In this document: piece by piece, positions 1 through 7,807 of the stretch | How the letters are laid out: each line of letters begins with the position of its first letter | Position numbering within the stretch: the first letter of the stretch is position 1 | Assembly: GCF_007990225.1 (NCBI RefSeq) | Contig: NZ_BJWF01000024.1 | Coordinates: 1-36,518 of the forward strand | Reading direction: 5' to 3' | From: Enterococcus villorum | GTDB lineage: Bacteria > Bacillota > Bacilli > Lactobacillales > Enterococcaceae | Length of the DNA: 36,518 bases | Notes under the pieces: generated by a model | The model's input: the letters and a program-made list of their open reading frames with translations, nothing else | Databases searched by the model: none | Told to the model about the DNA's origin: nothing | Made by a program: the position numbers and the translations under genes

Positions 1-320
1 GAACACCGTGGGTAAGGTTGTAAGAAGGCTGGTCTGCATCAAGCAATAAGAACGAACAGAGAAAAATAGCTCATCATATTTTTCCTCTGTTTGAGCTTAT
101 TGCCGCAGATGCAAGCCTTCGAACACCGTGGATAAGGTCGTGAAAAAAGCGAGTAGTTCTAAGCAAATAAGCAAGTATTTTTCAAAATATGGAAAGCTAT
201 TTTAAAAAATACTCGCTTATTGTTGAGGAGTTACTTCTGAAACATGTAGATAAATTCATAAAAAGAGCGATTTGATCCGTGCTCTTATTCATTGCCAAAT
301 ATAATGAGCAGATGCAAAAA
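1..320. repeat. Tandem array of hairpin-forming intergenic repeats
   Basis: Two units begin with nearly the same head, GAACACCGTGGGTAAGGTTG at 1 and GAACACCGTGGATAAGGTCG at 121; a degenerate third begins near 239. Each head is followed by a long imperfect inverted repeat. In unit 1 the arms are 27-50 and 96-117, with an inner pair at 56-68 and 77-90. In unit 2 the arms are about 151-182 and 204-237. The motif GCAATAAG/CTTATTGC recurs in the arms. The array lies directly downstream of yabA, so folded RNA could help end or stabilise that operon's transcript. No open reading frame of note is present. The same head and boundary motif recurs at 31147-31330 and partly at the right edge, which points to a dispersed family. 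Confidence 0.75.
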
Positions 321-376
321 ATACAAATAGCAGATATTGTTTTTTAAGAAGCTCATCCTTGTTCCCACGCTTTTGA

Positions 377-724
377 TCAGCGACCGCTTTCTCGGTAGAT
401 GACCTCTAAACAAAAAGCGCAAGGTTCGTCATTTTCTCTTCTTGAACCATAGAGATCGTAACAGACATGGAATCCTTCTTCGTAAATTTTTTCTAAGTTC
501 ATCCGAGATTTTGAAAGTTCTTGCTTTACGTTATCAGCAGGAGCTTGTGCGACCTGATTTAATTCACGCAAGTGCTCTCTTAAACGCTGGTTTTCCATTT
601 CTAATGTCGTATTTTTTTCAACGATCTCGTGTAATGCATGTTTCATTTCTACCAATTCCGTCAATGTATTTCTTAATTCTGATTCTAATTGGTTTAATCC
701 ATCATATAATGATCTCTTATCCAT
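377..724 (-). CDS. yabA: YabA, replication initiation control protein
   Basis: 115 residues, the usual YabA length. In Bacillus, YabA binds DnaA and the DnaN clamp and restrains re-initiation at oriC. The N-terminal half (about 5-60) is a heptad-rich coiled coil that serves tetramerisation in the family. The C-terminal zinc site is visible as His86-x-Cys88 and Cys102-x-x-Cys105. The start codon lies inside the 3' end of yaaT (8-base overlap) with AGGTGA as ribosome binding site, so translation is probably coupled. It is the last gene of the dnaX-to-yabA block and is followed by the hairpin repeat array. Confidence 0.95.
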   Translation of the reverse strand: MDKRSLYDGLNQLESELRNTLTELVEMKHALHEIVEKNTTLEMENQRLREHLRELNQVAQAPADNVKQELSKSRMNLEKIYEEGFHVCYDLYGSRRENDEPCAFCLEVIYRESGR

Positions 725-1541
725 TTATTTCACCTACCTGGATGAAGTTTTTTAATTCATCCCATTCATATTCCACTGGATTCTCTCGTCCTGTTAAACG
801 AACATTTACTAGTCGACTAAGCAAATTCAATCCTACGACTTTCCCTTTACCATCAGGAGTATCAACCGTTGTTCCCAAGTCAGGAAGTGTTTGCTTGACC
901 AATTCGTATTCTTCATTTTCATACTGTAAACAGCACATTAAACGCCCACAAATACCTGATATTTTTGTTGGATTTAAAGATAGACTTTGATTTTTTGCCA
1001 TTTTGATGGAGACTGGGACAAAATCGCCTAAAAAAGAAGCACAACATAGTGGACGCCCGCACGGACCGATACCACCAACCAATTTTGCTTCGTCCCGCAC
1101 TCCAATTTGCTGAAGCTCAATTCTAGTACGAAAGACAGCCGCTAAATCTTTAACTAATTCTCGAAAATCAATGCGACCGTCAGCAGTGAATGAAAAAATC
1201 AGTTTGCTACGATCTAAAGTATATTCAGCTTGTACGAACTTCATTTCAAGCTGACGTTTTTTTACTTTTTCTTTAGCAACTATTAGCGCTTTTTTAGCAT
1301 CTATTCTATTTTTTTTACTTTTTTCTATTTCTACTTCTGTCGCTTTGTGTAAAATAGGACTTATTTGATCAGGTAATTTTTCTGAATCAAGTTCTGCTTT
1401 AGGGATGGCAACAGTTGCAATATGTAAGTTTTTTTGAGACTCAACGACCACTTTATCATTATAATCATATGTTAAATTATCAGACTGAAAATAATAGATA
1501 TGACCTGTCTCTTTATAACGGACACCTACTACCTCGACCAT
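717..1541 (-). CDS. yaaT: YaaT/RicT, PSP1-domain protein
   Basis: PSP1-domain protein. In B. subtilis the orthologue RicT works with YlbF and YmcA in the RicAFT complex, which binds Fe-S clusters and affects RNA processing and development; the role in enterococci is inferred. The PSP1 core is at about residues 60-145. Downstream are two conserved cysteine clusters, GPCGRPLCC (161-169) and GICGRLMCC (198-206) in the numbering of the longer reading. Two in-frame ATGs lie six bases apart. The GGGGG ribosome binding site abuts the first (1547) and is well spaced from the second, so I chose 1541 (274 aa). It overlaps yabA and follows holB by 35 bases. Confidence 0.93.
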   Translation of the reverse strand: MVEVVGVRYKETGHIYYFQSDNLTYDYNDKVVVESQKNLHIATVAIPKAELDSEKLPDQISPILHKATEVEIEKSKKNRIDAKKALIVAKEKVKKRQLEMKFVQAEYTLDRSKLIFSFTADGRIDFRELVKDLAAVFRTRIELQQIGVRDEAKLVGGIGPCGRPLCCASFLGDFVPVSIKMAKNQSLSLNPTKISGICGRLMCCLQYENEEYELVKQTLPDLGTTVDTPDGKGKVVGLNLLSRLVNVRLTGRENPVEYEWDELKNFIQVGEING

Positions 1542-1576
1542 TTTCATCCCCCTTGACCAGTATTTTGTACTTATTT

Positions 1577-2518
1577 TTATTCGTTAATTGTTTGCAAAAC
1601 AAATTGTTCTGCTATCGCTTGAAAGCTAACATTGCTTCTTAATTTCTGTTCCGCTATTAAAATACGCTCTATTGTTTGATTTATCCGTTTCATTTTATTA
1701 AATTTTTCTTCTATGAGATCTTTTTTCAAAGCTTCTTGATAATAAAACAACAAAATGGATAAACCAGTAAATTGTTGTGATTTTTCTTTGAAAATCTTTG
1801 TTAGTTTTTTTTGAACGTAAATAAATGCTTGCGTATCATTTTTTTGTAAATATACAAACCATTGGTAAATCGAATCCTTAGCATCATTAAACCATTCATC
1901 TTCCGATATTTCAACTGCTTTTCCAAAACTGTTCGTTAAGAAAGCCAAAAGTTTGGCTTTTTCTAATGGAATTTTTGCTTGTTGTAATTTTTGAATCAAC
2001 ACACCTTTAGGTAATTCTTGAAAGTGAAGAATCTGACACCTTGATTGAATTGTTGGCAAAATGCGACCAATTGCGTCCGTTTCAAGGATCGCTAAGAACT
2101 CGCCTGGTGGTTCTTCCAAAAATTTTAATAAGCTATTCGCCGCACTTGCATTCATTTTTTCTGCTTCTTGAATCAGAAAAACTTTTTTCCGAGATTCGTA
2201 GCCACTACGGCTAAATTCTGTTTGTAATCGTCGGATCTGATCGACTTTGATCGTCTGACCTTCTGGTTGAATCACCAAAACATCTGGATGTTCTTGATTT
2301 TTTATTCGTTGACAATTATTACAAACACCACAAGGAAGTTGCTTGTTTTGATTCGTACAAAAAAGATGTTGAGCTAACCAAATACCCATTTCGTGTTTTC
2401 CAGTCCCTTTTTCTCCTTCAAAAAGATAAGCATGAGCGAGACGCTCATGCTCAAAACTTCGTTGGAGCTGTTGGTACACGATCGGCTGCATTTGATCCAG
2501 TGTAAGTTCTTGATCCAT
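1577..2518 (-). CDS. holB: DNA polymerase III subunit delta'
   Basis: Clamp-loader delta' subunit, 313 aa, an AAA+ protein that with DnaX and HolA loads the beta clamp. The Walker A-like segment GEKGTGKH (35-42) has His where active ATPases have Ser or Thr, which fits delta' being a non-hydrolysing subunit. A four-cysteine zinc finger is present (Cys54, 63, 66, 69). The start is preceded by AGGAGG. It lies 8 bases after darA and before yaaT, the order of the Bacillus tmk-yaaQ-yaaR-holB-yaaT block but without yaaR. It contrasts with dnaX at 4536, which keeps an intact P-loop. Confidence 0.95.
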   Translation of the reverse strand: MDQELTLDQMQPIVYQQLQRSFEHERLAHAYLFEGEKGTGKHEMGIWLAQHLFCTNQNKQLPCGVCNNCQRIKNQEHPDVLVIQPEGQTIKVDQIRRLQTEFSRSGYESRKKVFLIQEAEKMNASAANSLLKFLEEPPGEFLAILETDAIGRILPTIQSRCQILHFQELPKGVLIQKLQQAKIPLEKAKLLAFLTNSFGKAVEISEDEWFNDAKDSIYQWFVYLQKNDTQAFIYVQKKLTKIFKEKSQQFTGLSILLFYYQEALKKDLIEEKFNKMKRINQTIERILIAEQKLRSNVSFQAIAEQFVLQTINE

Positions 2519-2526
2519 AGCGCCTC

Positions 2527-2856
2527 CTAAAATTGATGAAATCCTTCAACAGGTAATACAAACACTGTTGCTCCGCCTACTTCAACTTCTACTGGGTAAG
2601 GGACACCACCATCCATAGAGATATCTAAAGTGACAGGAGTTGAAACAAATTGTTTTCTAGATTCACACGTTTTTTTAATGATTTCTAATGCTTCTTCTAC
2701 ACGTTCGTCTTCGATACCTACTATGAATGTGCTGTTCCCGGCTTTTAAGAATCCACCAGTTGAAGATAATTTTGTGGCACGGATGTTGGCATCAATTAAT
2801 TCGTTGGATAGACGATTGCTGTCTTTGTCTTGGATAATAGCTAAAATGATTTTCAT
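2527..2856 (-). CDS. darA: Cyclic di-AMP receptor, PII-like (DarA/PstA, YaaQ)
   Basis: 109 aa, full length for the DUF970/YaaQ family, whose members are PII-like trimers that bind cyclic di-AMP. The N-terminal strand MKIILAIIQDKD, the T-loop-side segment LSSTGGFLKAGNSTF (31-45) and the C-terminal GGATVFVLPVEGFHQF are strongly conserved family features. The downstream partner of DarA is not established. The ribosome binding site AAGGTGA stands nine bases before ATG. It sits 14 bases after tmk and 8 bases before holB, so it is probably co-transcribed with both. Confidence 0.93.
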   Translation of the reverse strand: MKIILAIIQDKDSNRLSNELIDANIRATKLSSTGGFLKAGNSTFIVGIEDERVEEALEIIKKTCESRKQFVSTPVTLDISMDGGVPYPVEVEVGGATVFVLPVEGFHQF

Positions 2857-2870
2857 ATACAGTCACCTTC

Positions 2871-3515
2871 CTAATTTTCAAAAAATTGTGGATATTGTTC
2901 AATAATCACTTGGTAGCTTGTTTGGAGTACCTCTTCAAAGCTTTTTCTTGCATCAATTTTATAAATGCGTTCAGGATTTTCTTCTGCTAATTTCAAATAA
3001 GCATGACGTACACGCTGATGAAATTCTAATCCTTCTGAATCCAGTCGATCAATTTGGTCATGTCGATTTTCTTCAATACGGCGTAACCCGGTGTCTGAAT
3101 CAATATCAAGATAGAGGGTAAAATCGGGTGTGGTACCTTCTGTAGCAAATTCATTCAAACGTGCAATTTCAGAAACCCCTATTCTACGACCTGCTCCTTG
3201 ATAGGCAAGCGAGCTGTCAACAAATCGATCGCATAAAACGATGGTTCCTTCTGATAAAGCAGGAAGTACTTTTTCTACCAAATGTTGTCTCCTTGCTGCT
3301 GCATACAATAAGGCTTCTGTACGCTCGTCCATTCGATCATTTTTTGGATCAAGAATGACCGCACGAATTTCTTCAGCGATTGGAATACCACCTGGTTCTC
3401 TTGTTTGAATAATATTTTTTTTTGCTACTTTTTTCAAAAGAGGAAATAATTCATTTAAAATGCTGGTTTTTCCAGCGCCATCTGGTCCCTCAATTGTAAT
3501 AAATAGTCCGTTCAC
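2871..3515 (-). CDS. tmk: Thymidylate kinase
   Basis: Phosphorylates dTMP to dTDP. 214 aa, typical for the family. The P-loop is GPDGAGKT (10-17) and the DRF motif of the nucleoside-binding site is in CDRFVDSSLAYQG. The 64-base gap to recR is where Bacillus has yaaL; no such gene is present here. In that gap, on the minus strand, TACAAT (3548-3553) follows a poor -35, so an internal promoter is possible but weak. It stands 14 bases upstream of darA. Confidence 0.96.
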   Translation of the reverse strand: MNGLFITIEGPDGAGKTSILNELFPLLKKVAKKNIIQTREPGGIPIAEEIRAVILDPKNDRMDERTEALLYAAARRQHLVEKVLPALSEGTIVLCDRFVDSSLAYQGAGRRIGVSEIARLNEFATEGTTPDFTLYLDIDSDTGLRRIEENRHDQIDRLDSEGLEFHQRVRHAYLKLAEENPERIYKIDARKSFEEVLQTSYQVIIEQYPQFFEN

Positions 3516-3579
3516 ATTTTTGCCCCCATCTCTCGTGTTACTTCTTTATTGTAGCTGAAAATCTTTTTTTATAAAAAAT

Positions 3580-4176
3580 TTATAACTCACGTCTACCTTC
3601 CACCGCTTTTAACAGCGTGACCTCATCTGCATATTCAATATCTGAGCCCACGGATAAACCATGCGCTAGTCGTGTGACTTTGATGCCAGCGGGTTTGATC
3701 AAACGAGAAAGATACATTGCTGTAGCTTCCCCTTCTGTTGTGGCATTTGTAGCTATGATCACTTCTTTTACTTGATCATCATGTAGTCGTTCAAGTAATG
3801 AAGAAATATTAATATCTTCTGGACCTGTCCCTTCCATGGGGGAAAGTACCCCATGTAAGACGTGATAAAGACCATGGTATTCACGCATTTTTTCTAATGC
3901 CATCACGTCTTTGGGTTCTTCAACCACTAAGATGATTCCTTTATCTCTTGAAGGATCTTTACATATTTCACAAGGATCTTCTTCTGTGATATTGCCACAG
4001 ATACTACAAAAATGGAGGTCTCGCTTGACACTTAATAAAGATTTAGCAAATTCATTCACAACTTCGTCTTTCATATCTATTGTATAAAAAGCTAATCTTG
4101 TGGCAGTTTTTTGACCAATTCCAGGAAGTCTCATGTAACTATCAATCAATTTTGCAATTGGTTCTGGATATTGCAT
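3580..4176 (-). CDS. recR: Recombination mediator RecR
   Basis: 198 aa, the standard RecR length. RecR works with RecO (and RecF) to load RecA at gaps. Features in order are a helix-hairpin-helix segment with [11 protein letters not shown] (17-27), a C4 zinc finger (Cys57, 60, 69, 72), a Toprim domain beginning ILVVEEPKD and holding the [11 protein letters not shown] segment, and the C-terminal [13 protein letters not shown] motif. It has a clear AAGGGG ribosome binding site. It lies 23 bases after ybaB, the classic dnaX-ybaB-recR operon. Confidence 0.97.
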   Translation of the reverse strand: MQYPEPIAKLIDSYMRLPGIGQKTATRLAFYTIDMKDEVVNEFAKSLLSVKRDLHFCSICGNITEEDPCEICKDPSRDKGIILVVEEPKDVMALEKMREYHGLYHVLHGVLSPMEGTGPEDINISSLLERLHDDQVKEVIIATNATTEGEATAMYLSRLIKPAGIKVTRLAHGLSVGSDIEYADEVTLLKAVEGRREL

Positions 4177-4199
4177 ATTTATTACCCCTTTAGGAAAAA

Positions 4200-4511
4200 T
4201 TAGAAGGGTAGCCCCTTAGTGTATTTCCCCATTGTTTTTTCAGATTCTGTGTCGATTTTTGTTAACGCATCGTTTACCGCCATCATCAATAAATCTTGTA
4301 ACATTTCTGTGTCTTCTGGATCAACGACCCCTTCTTGAATTTGGATGTCTTTCATTCGGCGATTGCCAGTAAAAACAACTTTTACTAATTCGTTCGTTGC
4401 AACACCTGTAAATTCTGTTTCATTTAATTTTTCTTGAGCTTCCACCATTTCTTTTTGCATTTTTTGTACTTGTTTCATCATGCCTTGCATATTTCCCATT
4501 CCACGCATCAT
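4200..4511 (-). CDS. ybaB: YbaB/EbfC nucleoid-associated protein
   Basis: A small DNA-binding protein of the YbaB/EbfC family found between dnaX and recR in most bacteria; the exact cellular role is not settled. The Met-rich N-terminus and the central helix ([20 protein letters not shown]) are typical. Three ATGs are possible. The GGAG ribosome binding site abuts the first (4520) but is 10 bases from the second, so I take 4511 as the start (103 aa). It is in an operon with dnaX (24 bases upstream) and recR. Confidence 0.93.
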   Translation of the reverse strand: MMRGMGNMQGMMKQVQKMQKEMVEAQEKLNETEFTGVATNELVKVVFTGNRRMKDIQIQEGVVDPEDTEMLQDLLMMAVNDALTKIDTESEKTMGKYTKGLPF

Positions 4512-4535
4512 AATTCTCATTCTCCTTTTTTATAT

Positions 4536-6272
4536 TTAATCATCAATGATCGTTACGACGTCTGCTCCAAAGATTTCTTCTGCTTTTGAGACGATCGCAT
4601 TTTCTGTTGGTTCTTCTTGAGGAAGCAATTCGATCTCTTGCTCTGCCTCAACTGGTGCGAAGGAATCTTCTATTCCTCCGTCTTTGGCTTGGATCAAATA
4701 GTCTTTACGAATCACGGGCCAGCTTTCTCTTGTGATGTAAACAGAATCTGGCGCATACTCTTTGATCATTCGACTTAAATTGTTGTGAATCGTTAATTGC
4801 AACTCTTCATCATTTGCAGCACGCTGACAAACAATCTCATAATCAAAGGCAATCACTAAACCTGTTGGACTTGCCGCTACTGGTTCACTGGCCTTTAGCA
4901 TGGCGCGTTGCGTAACAGATAAGCTCATCAACAAATCATCCCAGACTTCTTTAACCTCATTTAAATGTTTTCTGGTTGCTTCTCTTAATACTTTGTAGAC
5001 TCGTTCCGTCGGTATACGGTATGTGCTTGCTTGTTTCTTTTGTACAGGTGCCTGACTTTGCTTGGGAGGTGCTGAAGGATTGCTACCATTCTTTTTAATT
5101 GCATTAATTTCTTTTTTTAATTCTTGAATTTCTGTTTGCAATTTTGTGATGAGTTGGTTATCCCATTCACTGGCTTGTCCCATGGCAGGACTAGAAGATT
5201 GTGCTAACTTGACTGTGGCAACTTCTAAATAGATTGTTGCGCTATTAGTAAAGCGAATCTCATTTTGTGTGTCACTTAAAATTCGAATCATCTGAAACAA
5301 TTGGTCAGCGGAAACTTCTTTTGATAGTGCAACAAATGGCTCTCTGATCGTCGTTGTGCGTTCAGCTACTAGATTGGGTGCCTGCTGATACATCAAGAGA
5401 TCGCGACAATATTGCAACAGGTCTTCTAAGAAACGACGTGATTCTTTGCCAGCGGCTAATATAGTAGCTAATGTCTCTAGCGCTTTAGGTACATCCTTTC
5501 CCACACAAGCACCTAAAAACTCGTCCATCATCTCATTCGTCAAACTACCGGTGACTTGCATGGCATCATCCAAAGTAACCAGACCATCGCTAAACGAGAT
5601 CGCCTGATCCATGATACTTAACGCATCACGCATACCACCTTCTGCTGCACGTGCGATTACCCCTAAAGCGGCTTCTTCATAACGAATCTCTGATTTGTTT
5701 AAAATAAACGCTAAATGTTCCACAATATCAGATGCACTAATTCGTTTAAAATCAAAACGTTGCGTTCTAGAAATAATCGTGGCTGGTATTTTATGTGGCT
5801 CAGTTGTCGCCAAAATAAAAATAACATTTTCTTTTGGTTCTTCTAATGTCTTCAATAAAGCATTGAACGCTCCTGTAGAAAGCATATGCACTTCATCAAT
5901 GATATAGATTTTATAAGCTGCTTTTGTTGGGGCGTAATTTGCTCGATCACGTATAAAGCGGATCTCTTCTACACCGTTATTGCTCGCTGCATCAATTTCA
6001 ATAACGTCTTCTTGTGTTCCAGCTGTAATTGACTGACACATTTCGCATTCATTGCATGGTTCTCCGTCTTGACTATTGGGGCAGTTAATTGCTTTTGCAA
6101 AAATTTTGGCGGCACTCGTTTTACCAGTTCCACGTGGGCCAGTAAACAAATAAGCATGAGAAATTTTGTGGGAAACGATCGCATTTTTCAAAGTCTGTGT
6201 CACTGCTTTTTGTCCGACAATGTCTTCGAAGCGCTGCGAACGCCAAACGCGATATAGTGCTTGATATGCCAT
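4536..6272 (-). CDS. dnaX: DNA polymerase III subunits gamma/tau
   Basis: 578-aa clamp-loader ATPase. It has an intact Walker A GPRGTGKT (45-52), a zinc module (Cys64, 73, 76, 79), Walker B IIDEVH (124-129) and an SRT sensor loop (169-171). Domains I-III end near residue 365, followed by a polar linker and a tau-specific C-terminal part. At codons 386-387 the message has seven A in a row (5112-5118) in the slippery phase A AAA AAA. A -1 shift would reach TAA (5104-5106) after two codons and give a gamma-like 389-aa product (see findings). A GGGGG ribosome binding site precedes ATG. Confidence 0.97.
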   Translation of the reverse strand: MAYQALYRVWRSQRFEDIVGQKAVTQTLKNAIVSHKISHAYLFTGPRGTGKTSAAKIFAKAINCPNSQDGEPCNECEMCQSITAGTQEDVIEIDAASNNGVEEIRFIRDRANYAPTKAAYKIYIIDEVHMLSTGAFNALLKTLEEPKENVIFILATTEPHKIPATIISRTQRFDFKRISASDIVEHLAFILNKSEIRYEEAALGVIARAAEGGMRDALSIMDQAISFSDGLVTLDDAMQVTGSLTNEMMDEFLGACVGKDVPKALETLATILAAGKESRRFLEDLLQYCRDLLMYQQAPNLVAERTTTIREPFVALSKEVSADQLFQMIRILSDTQNEIRFTNSATIYLEVATVKLAQSSSPAMGQASEWDNQLITKLQTEIQELKKEINAIKKNGSNPSAPPKQSQAPVQKKQASTYRIPTERVYKVLREATRKHLNEVKEVWDDLLMSLSVTQRAMLKASEPVAASPTGLVIAFDYEIVCQRAANDEELQLTIHNNLSRMIKEYAPDSVYITRESWPVIRKDYLIQAKDGGIEDSFAPVEAEQEIELLPQEEPTENAIVSKAEEIFGADVVTIIDD

Positions 6273-6308
6273 GAAGATCCCCCTTTTTTGAAAAATTCAC
6301 TATCTTTT

Positions 6309-6314
6309 ATTATA
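6309..6314 (-). promoter_or_regulatory. Candidate -10 of the dnaX operon
   Basis: TATAAT on the minus strand, 36 bases upstream of the dnaX start. No good -35 stands 17 bases further up, so this is tentative. The 265-base gap on to the next gene shows no recognisable 4.5S RNA gene, which often lies beside dnaX in Firmicutes. Confidence 0.45.
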
Positions 6315-6479
6315 CGTGATTTTGCTAAAAAAAACTACTATAGTTATTGGAAGTTACGAGACCTTTTACGTCTCCTTTGAACAGGAAGAACCTTTATTTA
6401 TTTCTTTCCTTGCTTTAAATTCTTTCATCAAAAATATCGCATTCTCCATCTTCCGCCTGAGAGCTTTTTGTTTCTCCTA

Positions 6480-6488
6480 TGGTATAAT
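6480..6488 (+). promoter_or_regulatory. Extended -10 promoter of the SPFH/zinc-ribbon/TPM operon
   Basis: TGGTATAAT is a perfect extended -10 element (TGn plus TATAAT), 50 bases before the operon's first ATG. The -35 region is poor, as is common with extended -10 promoters. It looks like a housekeeping sigma-A promoter and not a sigma-W-type ECF promoter. Confidence 0.65.
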
Positions 6489-6537
6489 AAGGACATTCAG
6501 TCATACAACCATTATTTCATTAAGGGAGGAATTTTTT

Positions 6538-7785
6538 ATGGGTCTTATTAAAGCAGCAACAAGCATGATTGGTGGCGGATTAGCCGATCAATGGCTTGAG
6601 GTAATTGAACCGGATAATATGAGTGATACAACGGTTATGACTAAAGGCGTAAAGGTAAGAAAAGATGACAAACGTGGGTCAAATCGCAAAGGGACAGAAG
6701 ACTTTTTAACGGATGGTACGGTCGTTCATGTCTATCCAAATATGATGATGCTTCTTGTCGATGGTGGTAAAATCATCGATTACACGGCTGAAGAAGGCTA
6801 TTATACCATTAAAAATGATTCTGCTCCATCTATGTTTAATGGTTCATTGAAGGGGGCTATTGCCGAAACCTTTGATCGTTTTAAATTTGGCGGTGTGACA
6901 CCACAAAAACAACAAGTATTTTATGTTAATTTACAAGAAATCAAAGGCATTAAATTTGGGACAAGTTCTCCATTGAACTATTTTGATAATTTTTATAATG
7001 CAGAATTGTTCTTACGTGCCCATGGAACATACTCTATTCATATCACTGATCCTATTTTATTTTATACCAATGCGATACCTAAAAATAAAACCCAAGTAGA
7101 AATCAGTGACATTAACGAACAATACCTGGCAGAGTTTTTAACTGCTTTACAAGCTGCTATCAATCAAATGTCTGCAGATGGTCAACGGATTTCTTATGTC
7201 CCATCAAAAAGCTTGGAATTAAGTAAATACATGGGCACTGTGTTAGATGATTCTTGGAAAGAACTACGTGGCATGGAAATCGTTTCTGTGGCTGTCGCAA
7301 GTATTTCTTACACAGATGATTCAGTGAAATTGATCAACATGCGCAATGAAGGAGCTATGCTAGGTGATCCAAGTGTTCGTGAAGGATACGTACAAGGTTC
7401 GATCGCTCGCGGTATGGAAGCTGCTGGAAAAAATGATGCTGGTGCGATGACGGGCTTTATGGGCATGGGAATGGGAATGAATGCAAACGGTTCTTACCTT
7501 TCGCAAGCAGCTCAAAATAACCAAGAACAAATGAAACAGCAAGCGGAAAAACAAAATCAACAAAGTGCTCAAGGAAATGATCAAACTTGGACATGCCCTG
7601 TCTGTGGCACAGAAAATACTGGGAAATTCTGTTCAAACTGTGGCGCAGCAAAACCAGTGGCCAATACACAACCAAAATTACAAATGAAATGCAGTGAATG
7701 TCATGAAGTAGTGGATCTTTCCAATGGTATCCCTAAATTTTGCCCGAATTGTGGAAAATCATTCAAAGGAATTCCACTCGACTAA
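6538..7785 (+). CDS. SPFH-domain 'virion core' protein with zinc ribbons (YdjI-like)
   Basis: 415 aa. The body is an SPFH (stomatin/flotillin-like) domain of the family often labelled virion core protein, as in B. subtilis YdjI. The C-terminus has two zinc ribbons, CPVCGTENTGKFCSNCG and CSECHEVVDLSNGIPKFCPNCG, joined to the core by a Gln/Asn-rich linker. The reading frame is open upstream to 6316, but the start is set by GGGAGGA ending 7 bases before ATG 6538. It is first of a three-gene operon. In B. subtilis these proteins are encoded with pspA and help the PspA envelope-stress response; here pspA is absent, so the role in membrane maintenance is inferred. Confidence 0.85.
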   Translation: MGLIKAATSMIGGGLADQWLEVIEPDNMSDTTVMTKGVKVRKDDKRGSNRKGTEDFLTDGTVVHVYPNMMMLLVDGGKIIDYTAEEGYYTIKNDSAPSMFNGSLKGAIAETFDRFKFGGVTPQKQQVFYVNLQEIKGIKFGTSSPLNYFDNFYNAELFLRAHGTYSIHITDPILFYTNAIPKNKTQVEISDINEQYLAEFLTALQAAINQMSADGQRISYVPSKSLELSKYMGTVLDDSWKELRGMEIVSVAVASISYTDDSVKLINMRNEGAMLGDPSVREGYVQGSIARGMEAAGKNDAGAMTGFMGMGMGMNANGSYLSQAAQNNQEQMKQQAEKQNQQSAQGNDQTWTCPVCGTENTGKFCSNCGAAKPVANTQPKLQMKCSECHEVVDLSNGIPKFCPNCGKSFKGIPLD

Positions 7786-7807
7786 GACTTAGAAAGGGGT
7801 GGCTAAA

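Noticed and set aside
442-990. 182-codon plus-strand frame
   Set aside because: Antisense to yabA and yaaT, no ribosome binding site, no family features.
6316-6537. N-terminal extension of the SPFH protein
   Set aside because: It runs through the promoter; the first good ribosome binding site is at ATG 6538 and the family N-terminus starts there.
6273-6537. 4.5S (SRP) RNA gene beside dnaX
   Set aside because: No conserved SRP loop sequence or fold found in either strand.
7457-7675. Minus-strand frame in the SPFH gene
   Set aside because: Shadow of the zinc-ribbon coding region; composition reflects the other strand.
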